The translations under genes and the position numbers were made by a program. From Armatimonadota bacterium (GTDB lineage: Bacteria; Sysuimicrobiota; Sysuimicrobiia; Sysuimicrobiales; Sysuimicrobiaceae), in contig JAVKGW010000003.1 in the NCBI GenBank assembly GCA_031460175.1, positions 273,590 to 337,589 on the forward strand: a stretch of 64,000 nucleotides of DNA, written 5' to 3'. This document shows, piece by piece, positions 55,480 to 64,000 of the stretch (within the stretch, counting starts at the first letter, position 1; each line of letters begins with the position of its first letter). Under the pieces are notes generated by a model. The model made no database searches and had not been told where the DNA came from. It saw nothing but the letters and a program-made list of their open reading frames with translations.

Positions 55480-56649
55480 ATGCGCCAGGCGGTGATCCTC
55501 AGCGCCGTCCGCACCCCCATCGGCCGATTCCTGGGCGGCCTCAGCACGGTTCCGGCCCCCAAACTGGGAGCCCTCGTGGTGCGGGAGGCGGTGCGGCGGG
55601 CGGGCGTTACACCGGAGCAGGTCGACGAGGTGATCATGGGCAACATCCTCTCCGCGGGGCTGGGTCAGGCCCCGGCCCGGCAGGCGGCCATGTACGCCAG
55701 CCTTCCCCCTTCGGTGCCCGCCACCACGGTGAACAAGATGTGCGGGAGCGGGCTCAAGGCCGTGATGCTGGCCGCGCAGGCCGTCCGGGTAGGAGATGCG
55801 GAGGTGGTGGTGGCGGGCGGCATGGAGAACATGAGCCAGGCGCCGTACCTCCTGCCCCGGGCCCGCACCGGCTATCGGCTCGGACACGGGGAACTCCTGG
55901 ATTCCATGATCCATGACGGACTGTGGGACGCCTACCGGAACTGCCACATGGGCTCCTGCGCGGAGCTTCTGGCCGCGGAGTACCGCATCACCCGGGAAGA
56001 GCAGGACCGCTATGCGGTTCGGTCCTACCGGCTGGCCCTGGAGGCCCTGGACCGGGGGCTGTTCCGGTCGCAGACCGTGCCCGTGGAGCTCCCGGACGGG
56101 AAGGGTGTGGTGGAGGAGGACGAGGAGCCCCGGCGGGTGAACTTCGAGAAGATCCCGCACCTCCCGCCCGCCTTCGAGCCGAACGGGACCGTGACCGCGG
56201 CGAATGCGAGCAGCATCAGCGACGGGGCCGCCGCGGTGGTGGTGGCCGCGGAAGAGGTGGCGGAGCGGCTGGGACGGGCGCCCATGGCCCGGATCGTGGG
56301 GTACACCACCGCGGCCACGGAACCCGAATGGTTCACCATCGCGCCTGCCTACGCCATCGAGCGGCTGCTCGGTAGGCTCGGATGGACCCCGAAGGAAGTA
56401 GACCTCTACGAGATCAACGAGGCCTTCGCCGCAGTTGTCCTCGGGGTGAGCCGGAAGCTCGGGCTGGACCTGGATCGAGTCAACGTGCACGGCGGGGCCG
56501 TGGCCCTGGGACACCCCATCGGCGCAAGCGGTGCCCGCATCCTCACCACCCTGCTGTACGCCATGGAGGAACGCGGTGCCAGACGGGGCATTGCGGCCGT
56601 GTGCCTGGGGGGCGGGGAGGCGGTGGCCCTCGCGGTGGAACGGGACTAG
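55480..56649 (+). CDS. acetyl-CoA acetyltransferase (thiolase)
   Basis: 389 residues. Catalytic Cys88 in NKMCGSGLKAVMLAA, EINEAFAAV, His in VNVHGGAVALGHPIGASGARI and final Cys in AVCLGGGEA. Biosynthetic-type length. It joins or cleaves acetyl units. Single gene, convergent with tldE (4-nt overlap). GGAGG lies 7 nt before the ATG. Confidence 0.93.
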   Translation: MRQAVILSAVRTPIGRFLGGLSTVPAPKLGALVVREAVRRAGVTPEQVDEVIMGNILSAGLGQAPARQAAMYASLPPSVPATTVNKMCGSGLKAVMLAAQAVRVGDAEVVVAGGMENMSQAPYLLPRARTGYRLGHGELLDSMIHDGLWDAYRNCHMGSCAELLAAEYRITREEQDRYAVRSYRLALEALDRGLFRSQTVPVELPDGKGVVEEDEEPRRVNFEKIPHLPPAFEPNGTVTAANASSISDGAAAVVVAAEEVAERLGRAPMARIVGYTTAATEPEWFTIAPAYAIERLLGRLGWTPKEVDLYEINEAFAAVVLGVSRKLGLDLDRVNVHGGAVALGHPIGASGARILTTLLYAMEERGARRGIAAVCLGGGEAVALAVERD

Positions 56650-57998
56650 GATTCCGTCGTGCCTGTGAAGGTGAAGGCCTCGAGGAACAGGGCCGGAACC
56701 CGGTCCGAACCGAACCGGCCGTCGCTCAGGAGCCACGTCTCGCGTCCCACCTGCCGCACCGCGGCCAGGGCCTGGACGTAGCCCTGGGTGAACCGCAGGT
56801 CCCGCACCGGATAGGTGATCTCTCCACCCTCCACCCAGAACACCCCGTCCCGGGTCATCCCCGTCACCACGCAGTCCCGGGGATGTACAAGCCGCGTGTA
56901 CCAGAACCGGGTGATGTAAAGCCCCCGATCCAGAGCCCTCAGGAGCTGCTCCAGCGTCGCCTCCCCGGGCGCCAGGAAGAGGTGGGCGGGAAGAGGGCCG
57001 AGGCTTGCGGCCTCGGGCCAGGCTCGCGGGAGCGCGTGCCCCGTGGAGCGCTTCCCCTCCCGGGCCGCGGTCACGGTGTCGTACACGGGCCCCTGCGGGA
57101 CGCCCCGCTCCACGATCCCCACCCGCTGCCGGGGAACGCCCTCGAAGTCAAAGGGGAGCGGAATCCCCGCTGTGTCCCGGCCATCGTCCCACAGGGTCAC
57201 GTGCTCCGAGAGGACCCGGGTTCCGATCCGGCCGTTCATCCAGCTGCGGCCCTCCTGAACCGCCAGGGCGCCTGCACCCGCGTGTCCCAGCCAGCTCACC
57301 ACGTCCCGCACCGCGTACGGATCAAGCACCACGGGGTAGACCCCAGGGGCCACCGCCCTGGGGTTTTGGGCCCGCACGGCCCGCTCCACCGCGGACCGGG
57401 CCAGGGAGGGGATGTCGAGCGCATCCCACCGCCACGCGGCCCGTTCCGCATAGCCTGAGCCGTCCTCCCTGTGGGCCACGGTGCTGAACCGGACCCGGGT
57501 ACCCGCATGGTAGCAGAACACCCCCTTGGAGTTCACCACCGCCACCTCCTCCACGCGCGCGGAGAGGGCCCCGGCCGCGATGGCCCCGCTGGATTCCGCG
57601 ATCCGCAGCGCTTCCCGCACTTCCCGGGCCCGGTCCTCCGGACCCAGCGCGGCCACCGCGTCATCGAAGGCCATCACGGGGTCTACGGGCAGAGGCTCGG
57701 CCAGTCCGGGGAAATCCGGAACCTCCGGCGCCAGCCGAGCTGCCGCCTCCGCCCAGGCGATGGCCTGTGCAATGGCCTCCGGATCGAGCCGGTTGGTGAT
57801 CGCAGACCCCAGGCGCTTACCGACCACCACCCGTACCGCCACCTCCCCGTTCGTCTCCGCCACGTTCTGGTGGATGGTGTTGTTGGCGAACCGGGTGAGG
57901 GCCTCCTCAGCGGCCAGGAGGACGATTTCCGTCTCGTCCGCCCCGGAGCGCATGAGGGCTTCCTGCAACAGAACCTCCACCTTCCGCCTCCCCAACAT
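56646..57998 (-). CDS. tldE: TldE/PmbA-like partner of the TldD metalloprotease
   Basis: About 450 residues. N-terminal LLAAEEALTRFANNTIHQNV and C-terminal VTGMTRDGVFWVEGGEITYPVRDLRF are the U62 family signature. It lacks the HExxxH zinc site, as expected for TldE/PmbA, which acts as the non-catalytic half of the TldD/E heterodimer that degrades unfolded peptides and processes some RiPPs. ATG at 57998 lies 2 nt after the tldD stop. Confidence 0.9.
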   Translation of the reverse strand: MLGRRKVEVLLQEALMRSGADETEIVLLAAEEALTRFANNTIHQNVAETNGEVAVRVVVGKRLGSAITNRLDPEAIAQAIAWAEAAARLAPEVPDFPGLAEPLPVDPVMAFDDAVAALGPEDRAREVREALRIAESSGAIAAGALSARVEEVAVVNSKGVFCYHAGTRVRFSTVAHREDGSGYAERAAWRWDALDIPSLARSAVERAVRAQNPRAVAPGVYPVVLDPYAVRDVVSWLGHAGAGALAVQEGRSWMNGRIGTRVLSEHVTLWDDGRDTAGIPLPFDFEGVPRQRVGIVERGVPQGPVYDTVTAAREGKRSTGHALPRAWPEAASLGPLPAHLFLAPGEATLEQLLRALDRGLYITRFWYTRLVHPRDCVVTGMTRDGVFWVEGGEITYPVRDLRFTQGYVQALAAVRQVGRETWLLSDGRFGSDRVPALFLEAFTFTGTTES

Positions 57999-58000
57999 CG

Positions 58001-59473
58001 TCACCGCCTCCCGAAGACCCGGACGTTCCGGAACCGGGCGGGCGCGGCGCCGTGGCCTGTGTGGGCGATCTGCCCGGGCTCTCCCTTCCCGCAGTTGGGC
58101 GTCCCCCACAGCACCCAGTGGTCCGCGTTGCACACCGCATCGCACGACCGCCAGAACTCCGGGGTGATCCCCGTGTAGATGGGGTTTCGGAGCAGACGCG
58201 TCCGCCGGCCGCGTTTGATCTCCCACGCGATCTCGCACCCGAACTGGAAGTTCAGCCGCCGATCGTCGATGCTCCAGGATCGGTTCGTGTCCATGAGGAT
58301 CCCCTCGTCCGTGTCCGCGATGAGATCCTCCAGTCGCCAATCGCCCGGCAGGAGGTTGATGTTGGTCATGCGAACGAGGGGGATGCGGTTCCAGCTCATG
58401 GCCCGGGCCGCGCCGTTGGACTCCCCCGGGACGTCGGGGGAGGAGCCCAACAGCCGCCACAGCCGGCGCGCGGTCTCCCGGTCCGTGAGGTAGCCCACAA
58501 AGAGACCCTCCCGAACGATGTCCACCCGCTGGGCGGGAACCCCTTCATCGTCCCACCCGAAGGTCCCAAGCCCCCCCGGAACCGTGGCGTCCGCCACGAT
58601 GTTTACCACCTCTGACCCATACCGGAAGCGGCCCAATTTGTCGGGCGTGAGGAAGGAAGTTCCCGCATAGGCGGCCTCCGTCCCGAACACCCGATCGAGC
58701 TCGATGGCATGTCCGCAGGACTCGTGGATCTGCAGGGCCACCTGGGCTCCGCCCAGGATCACCGTGGTCACCGTGTCCGGGCAAGGATCCGCGCGCAACA
58801 GCGCCACCGCTTCCTCCGCGATGCGGGGGGCGTTGGCGACCAAATCCTGTTCCAGGATGAACTCCCAGCCTCGGGTCTGCTGATGGCGGCCCACGGAGTT
58901 GGGGTAGGAGCGCCGCTGGACCTCTCCCGCCCGTACCGCCGTGGCCTCGATCCCGCATCCGGACTCGATGATCTCCTGCGTCACGTAGCTTCCTTCCGTG
59001 CTCGCAAAGGTCTTGCGCTGACGGAGAAAGACCATCTCCGCCTCCGTGGTGGTCACCCCTCGGATCCGGCGCATCTCCGCATCCGCCCGAAGCAGAAGGT
59101 CCAGCTTCGTCTCCAGGGGAACGGTAAAGGGGTCGATCTCCACCGGGGTTCGGTAGCTCCCCCGCTGCACCACGGGCGGGCCCAGATCCACATCCTCCCG
59201 CTTCGCCAGGGCGCTTGCGCGGGCGATGCGCACCGCCTGCTCCGCCACCCGCTCGGCCTCCGCGAGCTCCATCCGGTGGCTGCTGGCAAACCCCCACGCG
59301 CCGTCCACCACCACCCGTACCCCGAACCCCACGTCCTCCGTCTGGGCGATGCCCTGCACGGTGCCGTTCCGGACCAAGAGCGACTGCCGGGTGGTCTCCA
59401 CCACCCGCACGTCCGCATAGGTGGCCCCCCGCAGCTGCGCCGCGTTCAGGGCCCGGGCGATGAGCTCGTCCAT
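58001..59473 (-). CDS. tldD: TldD metalloprotease subunit
   Basis: About 490 residues. Zinc motif in LQIHESCGHAIELDR (HExxxH), preceded by the U62 N-terminal domain and followed by GTFGWDDEGVPAQRVDIVREG and the NFQFGCEIAWEIK and GTPNCGKGEPGQ blocks. Forms the catalytic half with TldE. No RiPP precursor or modifying enzyme is visible nearby, so general peptide turnover is the default role. The ATG at 59473 diverges from the BtuF-like gene. Confidence 0.92.
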   Translation of the reverse strand: MDELIARALNAAQLRGATYADVRVVETTRQSLLVRNGTVQGIAQTEDVGFGVRVVVDGAWGFASSHRMELAEAERVAEQAVRIARASALAKREDVDLGPPVVQRGSYRTPVEIDPFTVPLETKLDLLLRADAEMRRIRGVTTTEAEMVFLRQRKTFASTEGSYVTQEIIESGCGIEATAVRAGEVQRRSYPNSVGRHQQTRGWEFILEQDLVANAPRIAEEAVALLRADPCPDTVTTVILGGAQVALQIHESCGHAIELDRVFGTEAAYAGTSFLTPDKLGRFRYGSEVVNIVADATVPGGLGTFGWDDEGVPAQRVDIVREGLFVGYLTDRETARRLWRLLGSSPDVPGESNGAARAMSWNRIPLVRMTNINLLPGDWRLEDLIADTDEGILMDTNRSWSIDDRRLNFQFGCEIAWEIKRGRRTRLLRNPIYTGITPEFWRSCDAVCNADHWVLWGTPNCGKGEPGQIAHTGHGAAPARFRNVRVFGRR

Positions 59474-59508
59474 CGGAACGCCCCCGAAAACCGACGTGTC
59501 CGCACCTG

Positions 59509-59514
59509 TATGAT
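59509..59514 (+). promoter_or_regulatory. -10 element for the BtuF-like gene
   Basis: TATGAT, about 40 nt before the ATG at 59555, in the tldD divergent spacer. No convincing -35. Confidence 0.35.
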
Positions 59515-59554
59515 TTGGGCGGTACTCATCCCCGTCAAGGGAGGGAGCAACCGC

Positions 59555-60436
59555 ATGCGGGTGTACAACCCTTTCGTCGGGTGGGTGACGCTCCCGGATC
59601 GGCCCGAGCGGATCGTGAGCCTCAGCCCCTCCGTCACGGAGATCCTGTTCGAGCTCGGCCTCGGAGACCGGGTGGTGGGGGTGAGCAGCTGGTGCCACCG
59701 GCCGCCGCAGGCCCGGTCCAAGCCCAAGGTGGGGAGCTACGTCCAGGTCCTAGAGGACCGGCTCCAGGCGCTCCGGCCGGATCTCGTCCTCACCACCACG
59801 GGGACTCAGAGACCGCTGATCGAGCAGCTTTGTGCCTCCGGCTTTGTCCTCTATCCCATCCCGTTCCCAAAGGACGTGTACGCCATCCTCTCCGTGGTGG
59901 TGGAGGTGGGTGGACTCGTGGGAGCGCCGGATCGGGCCCTGGCGCTCGCGGCCCGCCTCGCGGAGAGCCTCAATGTCCTCCTCTCCCTCCGACGGGAAGG
60001 AGAAGCCCCCCGGGTCTACGTGGAGATCGACCTCGGCGGCCCCACAGTTCCCGCCTATGCCAACCACGTGACCGGGGCCCTAGACCTTGCGGGGATCCAC
60101 AACGTGTTCGGGCACGTCCCGGCGAGCTACCTCTACGGGATGCCCGTGGCGGGCTATGAACCCATCTCTGTGGCCTCGGAGATCCGGGCCGCGGATCCTG
60201 ACGTGATCGTGTACGAGTCCAAGCATTTCCATCCCCGCGGGGACGAGGGCCTCCGGCGCATGCAGGAGCGGGGTCTCGCGGACCTACGGGCGGTCCGGGA
60301 GGGTCGGATCCTCACCCTCCCCGCGGACACCCTCGCCCACTACGGCCCCAGCTTCCTCCGGCAGGTTCCGGGCGTGTGCCGGGCCATCTGGGAGCTCTCC
60401 CGGGGTCGCCCCCCCGGGTGCCCCCTCACTCCCTGA
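59555..60436 (+). CDS. BtuF/FhuD-type binding protein without signal peptide
   Basis: About 293 residues. PERIVSLSPSVTEILFELGLGDRVVGVSSWCHRP and LRPDLVLTTTGTQRPLIEQL are the helical-backbone periplasmic-binding fold of cobalamin/siderophore receptors. The N-terminus MRVYNPFVGWVTLPDRPERI has no signal peptide or lipobox, so the protein should be cytoplasmic unless exported otherwise. No BtuCD genes lie nearby. GGAGGGAG precedes the ATG. It overlaps the convergent dikinase-subunit gene by 11 nt. Confidence 0.82.
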   Translation: MRVYNPFVGWVTLPDRPERIVSLSPSVTEILFELGLGDRVVGVSSWCHRPPQARSKPKVGSYVQVLEDRLQALRPDLVLTTTGTQRPLIEQLCASGFVLYPIPFPKDVYAILSVVVEVGGLVGAPDRALALAARLAESLNVLLSLRREGEAPRVYVEIDLGGPTVPAYANHVTGALDLAGIHNVFGHVPASYLYGMPVAGYEPISVASEIRAADPDVIVYESKHFHPRGDEGLRRMQERGLADLRAVREGRILTLPADTLAHYGPSFLRQVPGVCRAIWELSRGRPPGCPLTP

Positions 60437-62243
60437 GGATGGTCACCGTCCCCGCGCTCCCGTCTACCCGGATCCACTGGCCGGTGCGAATCCGCTTGGT
60501 CCCGATCCCGGTGCCCACGACCGCGGGGATCCGGTACTCCCGGGCCACGATGGCCGCGTGTGACATGATTCCCCCGATGTCCGTCACGATGCCCCGCACC
60601 TTGACGAACACGGGTGCCCAGCTGGGCTCCGTGACGGGGCACACGAGGATCTCTCCGGGCTGTACCTCATGCAGCTCTCCCACGCTGTGGACCACCCGGG
60701 CCGGCCCTTCCACGGTGCCCGGCGAGCCTGCGGCTCCCCGCACCACTTTCCCGTCCTCGGGGGTGAGCCATACCCGGAGCCGATCCGGAGTGATTCCCCA
60801 CAGCATGATCACCGCGGGATCCCCGATGACCTCGGGAACGGTGCCCAGGGCAGGCGGTGGGCTCCACGCCCGCAGCCGCTCCAGGAGTGCCTTCCGCTTT
60901 GCCACTTGCCTGGGCCAGTGCCGCGGGCCCCAGGCGGGGGCTCCCACGGACCATCCGATCAGGAGGTCCACCAGGCCCTGGTACACCTCCGTGTGGTGGA
61001 GGTAGAAGATGTCCTCCGCATCCTGGAGGAAGCCCTGCTGCACGAACACGCGTCCCAGCTCGCGGACCTTGTTCCAGAACACGCTCTGGTACCAGTGATC
61101 CACCCAGAACTTGTGGTCCTCGATGGAGTAATACACGTCCCGGGTGAGCGCCAGGAGCTGATCGAAGGCCTGCCGGTCCTGGTCCGTGGCCAACAGCTCC
61201 CGGTACCCCCGGGTGATCTCGTCCCGTTCCCGGCGCACCGTCTCCGTATCCCGCTCCACGGGCTCTCCTCGCTGGATCTTGCCGATGAGGACACGCAGGG
61301 CATCTACGGCGGGAGAGGGATCGTCCACCCATGCCCGGTGCTGGTGCTGCATGCCGGAGCCCGTGTTCACGTAGAACCAAGGATCGCTGCTGCGTTTCCA
61401 CTCCTCCAGCCACGTCCGGCCCTCCGGGCTTCGCTCCAGCTCCTGGAACACCTCCTGCGCAGGGGCCCGGCCCTGGAAGGCAGGCGCGATCCCCAGCTCC
61501 ACCGCCCGCTGGGCCAACCGCCGGAGCTCGTCCTGGGGCCGGAACATGCTTACCTCGATGGCCCCGATCATGCGGGTGATGTCCTGGTCGCTGATCTCCG
61601 GGAAGGCCCGCTTGCAGAAGTCGTAGAAAGTGAGGTAGGCGGCGAACCCGATCATCACGATCTCCATGTGGTACTGGGCGGCCCGGTTCGCGCTCTCGAG
61701 GAACTGGGTCCAGCCCCGGAACAGGTCATACGAGGTGCCCAGACCTCTCCGGGAGAACACCCATTCCTTGGGCTCCACTTCTGGGAGATCCGGGAAGCGG
61801 ATCTCCTGAAGCGCCCGTACCTCCCCGACGACCTTCTGCGTCCACTCCTCGTAGAGGGTCTTCCAGTTCGCGTAGTAATAGCCCGCCCGTTCGTTAAACA
61901 GCTGTGCCCGTTCCTGGATCTTCGCGGGATCCATCACGGGGACACTGCTGATGTACACGTACCCGTTGAGGACCCGGAAGTCCACACCCATGGCAGGCGG
62001 GATACAGAACAGACGACTGTTCATCTCCCCGATGGCGATGTACCAGATCTCGGGGACCAGCAGATCGAAGGGGGCCACGGGCTCGGGGAAATGCATGCCG
62101 TTGTAGAACCACAGCCGCGCCTCGTCCTCCGCCCTCCGCTCCGGGGTGAACCGCACGTACGGAGGGTACATCTCGTGCCAGTCCTCCGCGCCCGGCGGCG
62201 CCTCCACCTCGAACGGGCTGGGAAACCGCATCGGCTCCGCCAT
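60426..62243 (-). CDS. PEP-synthase-like swivel/substrate subunit, copy 2 (phenylphosphate synthase alpha-like)
   Basis: About 605 residues, collinear with the 33063-34889 gene from the first residues (FPSPFEVEAPPGAEDWHEMY) to the last. Shared blocks include HMEIVMIGFAAYLTFYDFCK, SSDPWFYVNTGSGMQHQHRA, YYSIEDHKFWVDHWYQSVFW and the swivel motif GGIMSHAAIVAREYRIPAV (His near 562). No ATP-grasp subunit lies beside it, so it would have to borrow the one at 31966-33045. AGGGAGGAAGC precedes the ATG. It is probably the third gene of a transcript from beyond the right edge. Confidence 0.82.
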   Translation of the reverse strand: MAEPMRFPSPFEVEAPPGAEDWHEMYPPYVRFTPERRAEDEARLWFYNGMHFPEPVAPFDLLVPEIWYIAIGEMNSRLFCIPPAMGVDFRVLNGYVYISSVPVMDPAKIQERAQLFNERAGYYYANWKTLYEEWTQKVVGEVRALQEIRFPDLPEVEPKEWVFSRRGLGTSYDLFRGWTQFLESANRAAQYHMEIVMIGFAAYLTFYDFCKRAFPEISDQDITRMIGAIEVSMFRPQDELRRLAQRAVELGIAPAFQGRAPAQEVFQELERSPEGRTWLEEWKRSSDPWFYVNTGSGMQHQHRAWVDDPSPAVDALRVLIGKIQRGEPVERDTETVRRERDEITRGYRELLATDQDRQAFDQLLALTRDVYYSIEDHKFWVDHWYQSVFWNKVRELGRVFVQQGFLQDAEDIFYLHHTEVYQGLVDLLIGWSVGAPAWGPRHWPRQVAKRKALLERLRAWSPPPALGTVPEVIGDPAVIMLWGITPDRLRVWLTPEDGKVVRGAAGSPGTVEGPARVVHSVGELHEVQPGEILVCPVTEPSWAPVFVKVRGIVTDIGGIMSHAAIVAREYRIPAVVGTGIGTKRIRTGQWIRVDGSAGTVTILRE

Positions 62244-62292
62244 GCTTCCTCCCTCCTCCCGGATCACGTCTCGCGGTTGGATCCAGCGGTTT

Positions 62293-63342
62293 TCAGCGCA
62301 CCTGTCCGGTGAGCACGGGGACCAGGCGCCCGTAAAGCTCCAGCCGCCGCCGGGCCACCTCCACGTTCTCCAGGAACACCCGGATCCGCATCCGATCGAG
62401 CTCCTTCCGCACCCGGGTCGGGCTTCCCGGAGTTGCGTCCCCGAAGGAGTAGCTCACCTCCTCCAGGACCGTCTTTCCCTCACGGCTCGCCAGCCACAGA
62501 GCCGCGCAGCGGGCCGCGTTGGGGTGTGGCGCCCGGGCGAACAGGGCGATCACGAACCGGCCCGCGAAGGTGGGGGAGACGGGTGCCCACCCCCAGGGCT
62601 CCTGTAAGCGCTCCCGCCGTTGGAGGATGGTCCCGAGAGGCGTCCAGTGCAGGTCCTTCTCTCCGAAGAGCACCATCCGGCGGGCGATCTCGGGGCTCGG
62701 AACCAGGGTGATCCGGGCCTCGTCCCGGAGCCTCCGGGTGAAGTCGAACGCCCACGCCTCGCCGAAGAGCAACCCCAGGGCCGCGATGCCGTTGGTGACC
62801 GCGGTGATCTCGCTCACCAGCCGCCCCCGCCACCGTTCCTGCAGCAGATCTTCCCACTTCCGGGGGACCTCCTCCGCGCGAATCCGCCGGCTGTCGTACG
62901 CCAGGGTGTGCACCACGCTGGCAACGCTCAGGGCGGCCCCTCCCAAGAGCCGGCCGCTTCCGGGAATGTCGAAGGCCCGAATCTCCTCATCGGAGAAGGA
63001 GGCCAGCAGCCTTCGCTCGTATAGGGGGAGCACGCCGGGGATGCTCCAGTAGAACAGATCGTGGTCGTGCCGCCCGGCCTGGGCCTCCGCCACCGCCCGG
63101 GTGGGGGCCGCGATGTCCGCCACGGAACGGATGGAAAGCCAAGGGAACTGCTTCTTCAGCGCCTTCTCGAGATCCTCCGCCACCTCCTGCAGGTGCAGGA
63201 GGATGTGGAGACGTCCCTCCCGCTGGGCCGCCTCGCAGATCCGCTCCCGGACGGACACCCCGCTCCTCGCGGATGAGGCGGCGGAGAGTACCAGGAGAAC
63301 AGCCGCGGCCAGGATTCCCCATCTTCGTCCATCTGCCCTCAC
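62293..63342 (-). CDS. extracellular solute-binding protein, iron/small-molecule type (family 1-like)
   Basis: 349 residues. Signal peptide GRRWGILAAAVLLVLSAASS, then EGRLHILLHLQEVAEDLEKA, a type II binding fold with VASVVHTLAYDSRRI, WEDLLQERWRGRLV and PHPNAARCAALWLASREGKT. These features resemble FutA/AfuA-type and related organic-ligand binders. No permease or ATPase is next to it. GTG start with GGAGG and a GTGA overlap with the ligase stop, so it is coupled to the ligase gene. Confidence 0.78.
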   Translation of the reverse strand: MRADGRRWGILAAAVLLVLSAASSARSGVSVRERICEAAQREGRLHILLHLQEVAEDLEKALKKQFPWLSIRSVADIAAPTRAVAEAQAGRHDHDLFYWSIPGVLPLYERRLLASFSDEEIRAFDIPGSGRLLGGAALSVASVVHTLAYDSRRIRAEEVPRKWEDLLQERWRGRLVSEITAVTNGIAALGLLFGEAWAFDFTRRLRDEARITLVPSPEIARRMVLFGEKDLHWTPLGTILQRRERLQEPWGWAPVSPTFAGRFVIALFARAPHPNAARCAALWLASREGKTVLEEVSYSFGDATPGSPTRVRKELDRMRIRVFLENVEVARRRLELYGRLVPVLTGQVR

Positions 63343-64000
63343 GGTTCCACCTCCTTCCGGCGTTCGTCGCTTACCCTCCGAACCTTGTACTCCGCGGGGG
63401 GCAGGGTCCCGGGCCGCAGGATCTCCACGGCAGCCCGCACGCCCAGGGCCTCCCGGAGCCGAGCCTCGAGCCGTTCCCGTAGGCTCTCGGGCTCTTCATC
63501 GGTCGCCGGCTCCACCTGCACCGCGAGCTCCGGGCGCTCGAAGGTGCCCCGCACCACGATCCGGTAGCTGTCCGAGAGTTCTGGAAATCCCCGCACCACC
63601 TGCTCCACCGCCGCGGGATACACGTTCACCCCCCGGTACCAGATCACCTCGTCCGCCCGCCCTTCAATCCCCCGCGCGATCCGCGGCCAACTCGACCCGC
63701 ACCTGCACACCGGCTCCGGCTCCAGCCGCCCGATGTCCCCAGACCGGTACCGCAACAGCGGCTGCGTGTCCCCCACCAGCATGGTGTACACCAACTCCCC
63801 GGGCTCCCCCTCCGGCACCGGATCCCCCGTCCTCGGATCCACCACCTCCGTCAGCACCACGTCCCCAGAAATGTGCAGCGCCGCAGAGTACGGACAGTTC
63901 GTCCCCAACGTGAACAACTCCGTGAGACCGTAACCTTCCAGGAAGGCGACCTCTCCCCACAGCGCCCGGAGCCGCTGCCGGTTGGCCTCCGCGCTCCCTC
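63339..64000 (-). CDS. phenylacetate-CoA ligase-like (PaaK family) adenylate-forming enzyme, N-terminus beyond window
   Basis: About 220 residues, the C-terminal part only. It contains the adenylation motif FLEGYGLTELF, then GELVYTMLVGDTQPLLRYRSGDIGRLE and the C-terminal domain WYRGVNVYPAAVEQVVRGFPELSDSY with basic end (YKVRRVSDERRKEVEP). PaaK-type enzymes make CoA thioesters of aryl acids; some are coenzyme F390 synthetases. It heads the coupled set with the solute-binding protein and dikinase-like subunit, supporting an aryl-acid theme. Confidence 0.8.
   Translation of the reverse strand, partial: GSAEANRQRLRALWGEVAFLEGYGLTELFTLGTNCPYSAALHISGDVVLTEVVDPRTGDPVPEGEPGELVYTMLVGDTQPLLRYRSGDIGRLEPEPVCRCGSSWPRIARGIEGRADEVIWYRGVNVYPAAVEQVVRGFPELSDSYRIVVRGTFERPELAVQVEPATDEEPESLRERLEARLREALGVRAAVEILRPGTLPPAEYKVRRVSDERRKEVEP

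Noticed and set aside
54061..55480. Lysine riboswitch upstream of lysA
   Set aside because: The spacer between lysA and the thiolase is only 99 bp and contains -10 elements; there is no room for, or sign of, the aptamer.
58001..59473. TldD/TldE as part of a RiPP biosynthesis cluster
   Set aside because: No precursor peptide, radical SAM or cyclodehydratase gene is visible within the flanking sequence.

Overview
This is a GC-rich bacterial chromosome segment with dense packing, 4-nt start/stop overlaps and frequent GTG (a few TTG/CTG) starts. The layout rimP-nusA-ylxR-infB-ylxP-rbfA-nrnA-truB-ribF-rpsO-pnp-M16 peptidase-dapB is Firmicutes/Terrabacteria-like. MnmA, YtxH, an IreB-like protein and a probable F420-dependent LLM oxidoreductase also fit an uncultured, deep-branching terrabacterial lineage. 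I cannot name the phylum from sequence alone. Apart from one AT-richer patch near 47-49 kb, nothing looks phage- or transposon-derived: I saw no IS element, rRNA or CRISPR array.

Left part (1-19 kb): the translation/RNA operon on the minus strand has a good promoter at 12160-12188 and a leader hairpin. asnS and a pyrophosphate-type phosphofructokinase follow, divergently. Then comes a minus-strand run of mnmA, ytxH-like, CCA-adding enzyme, orphan ParA and a cysteine-rich small protein. The pnp leader can fold into a large stem-loop.

19-24 kb: a plus-strand branched-chain-amino-acid-type ABC importer, in which LivM and LivG are one polypeptide. It meets head-on a nine-gene minus-strand cluster (34.9 to 23.9 kb). 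That cluster starts at a near-consensus promoter (35062-35090). It encodes a two-subunit PEP-synthase-like dikinase resembling phenylphosphate synthase, a carboxyltransferase, a HAD phosphatase, an alcohol dehydrogenase, a ketopantoate-reductase-like enzyme, a MetF-MetV fusion, a solute-binding protein and an amidohydrolase. A second copy of the large dikinase subunit lies at 60.4-62.2 kb. It has no ATP-binding partner there, but sits with another solute-binding protein and a phenylacetate-CoA-ligase-like enzyme. These two loci are the most unusual content of the window. I infer a peripheral catabolic system, possibly for phenolic or other aromatic compounds.

35-44.7 kb: truA, a tRNA-Met(CAT) whose 5' end overlaps the truA stop, ubiE/menG, ireB-like, an atypical murA, and complex I genes in the order nuoB-nuoD-nuoI-nuoC. 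These are followed by a GNAT acetyltransferase, an M20 peptidase, an LLM oxidoreductase and a coiled-coil nuclease-like protein.

44.8-54 kb: a surface polysaccharide cluster. It holds a polyprenyl-phosphate sugar transferase, a GT2-WecG fusion, a glycosyltransferase remnant, an FkbM methyltransferase, a Wzx-like flippase and two tandem paralogous GT-C-like membrane proteins.

54-64 kb: lysA and thiolase (divergent), tldE/tldD, a cytoplasmic BtuF-like protein, then the second dikinase-like locus running off the right edge.
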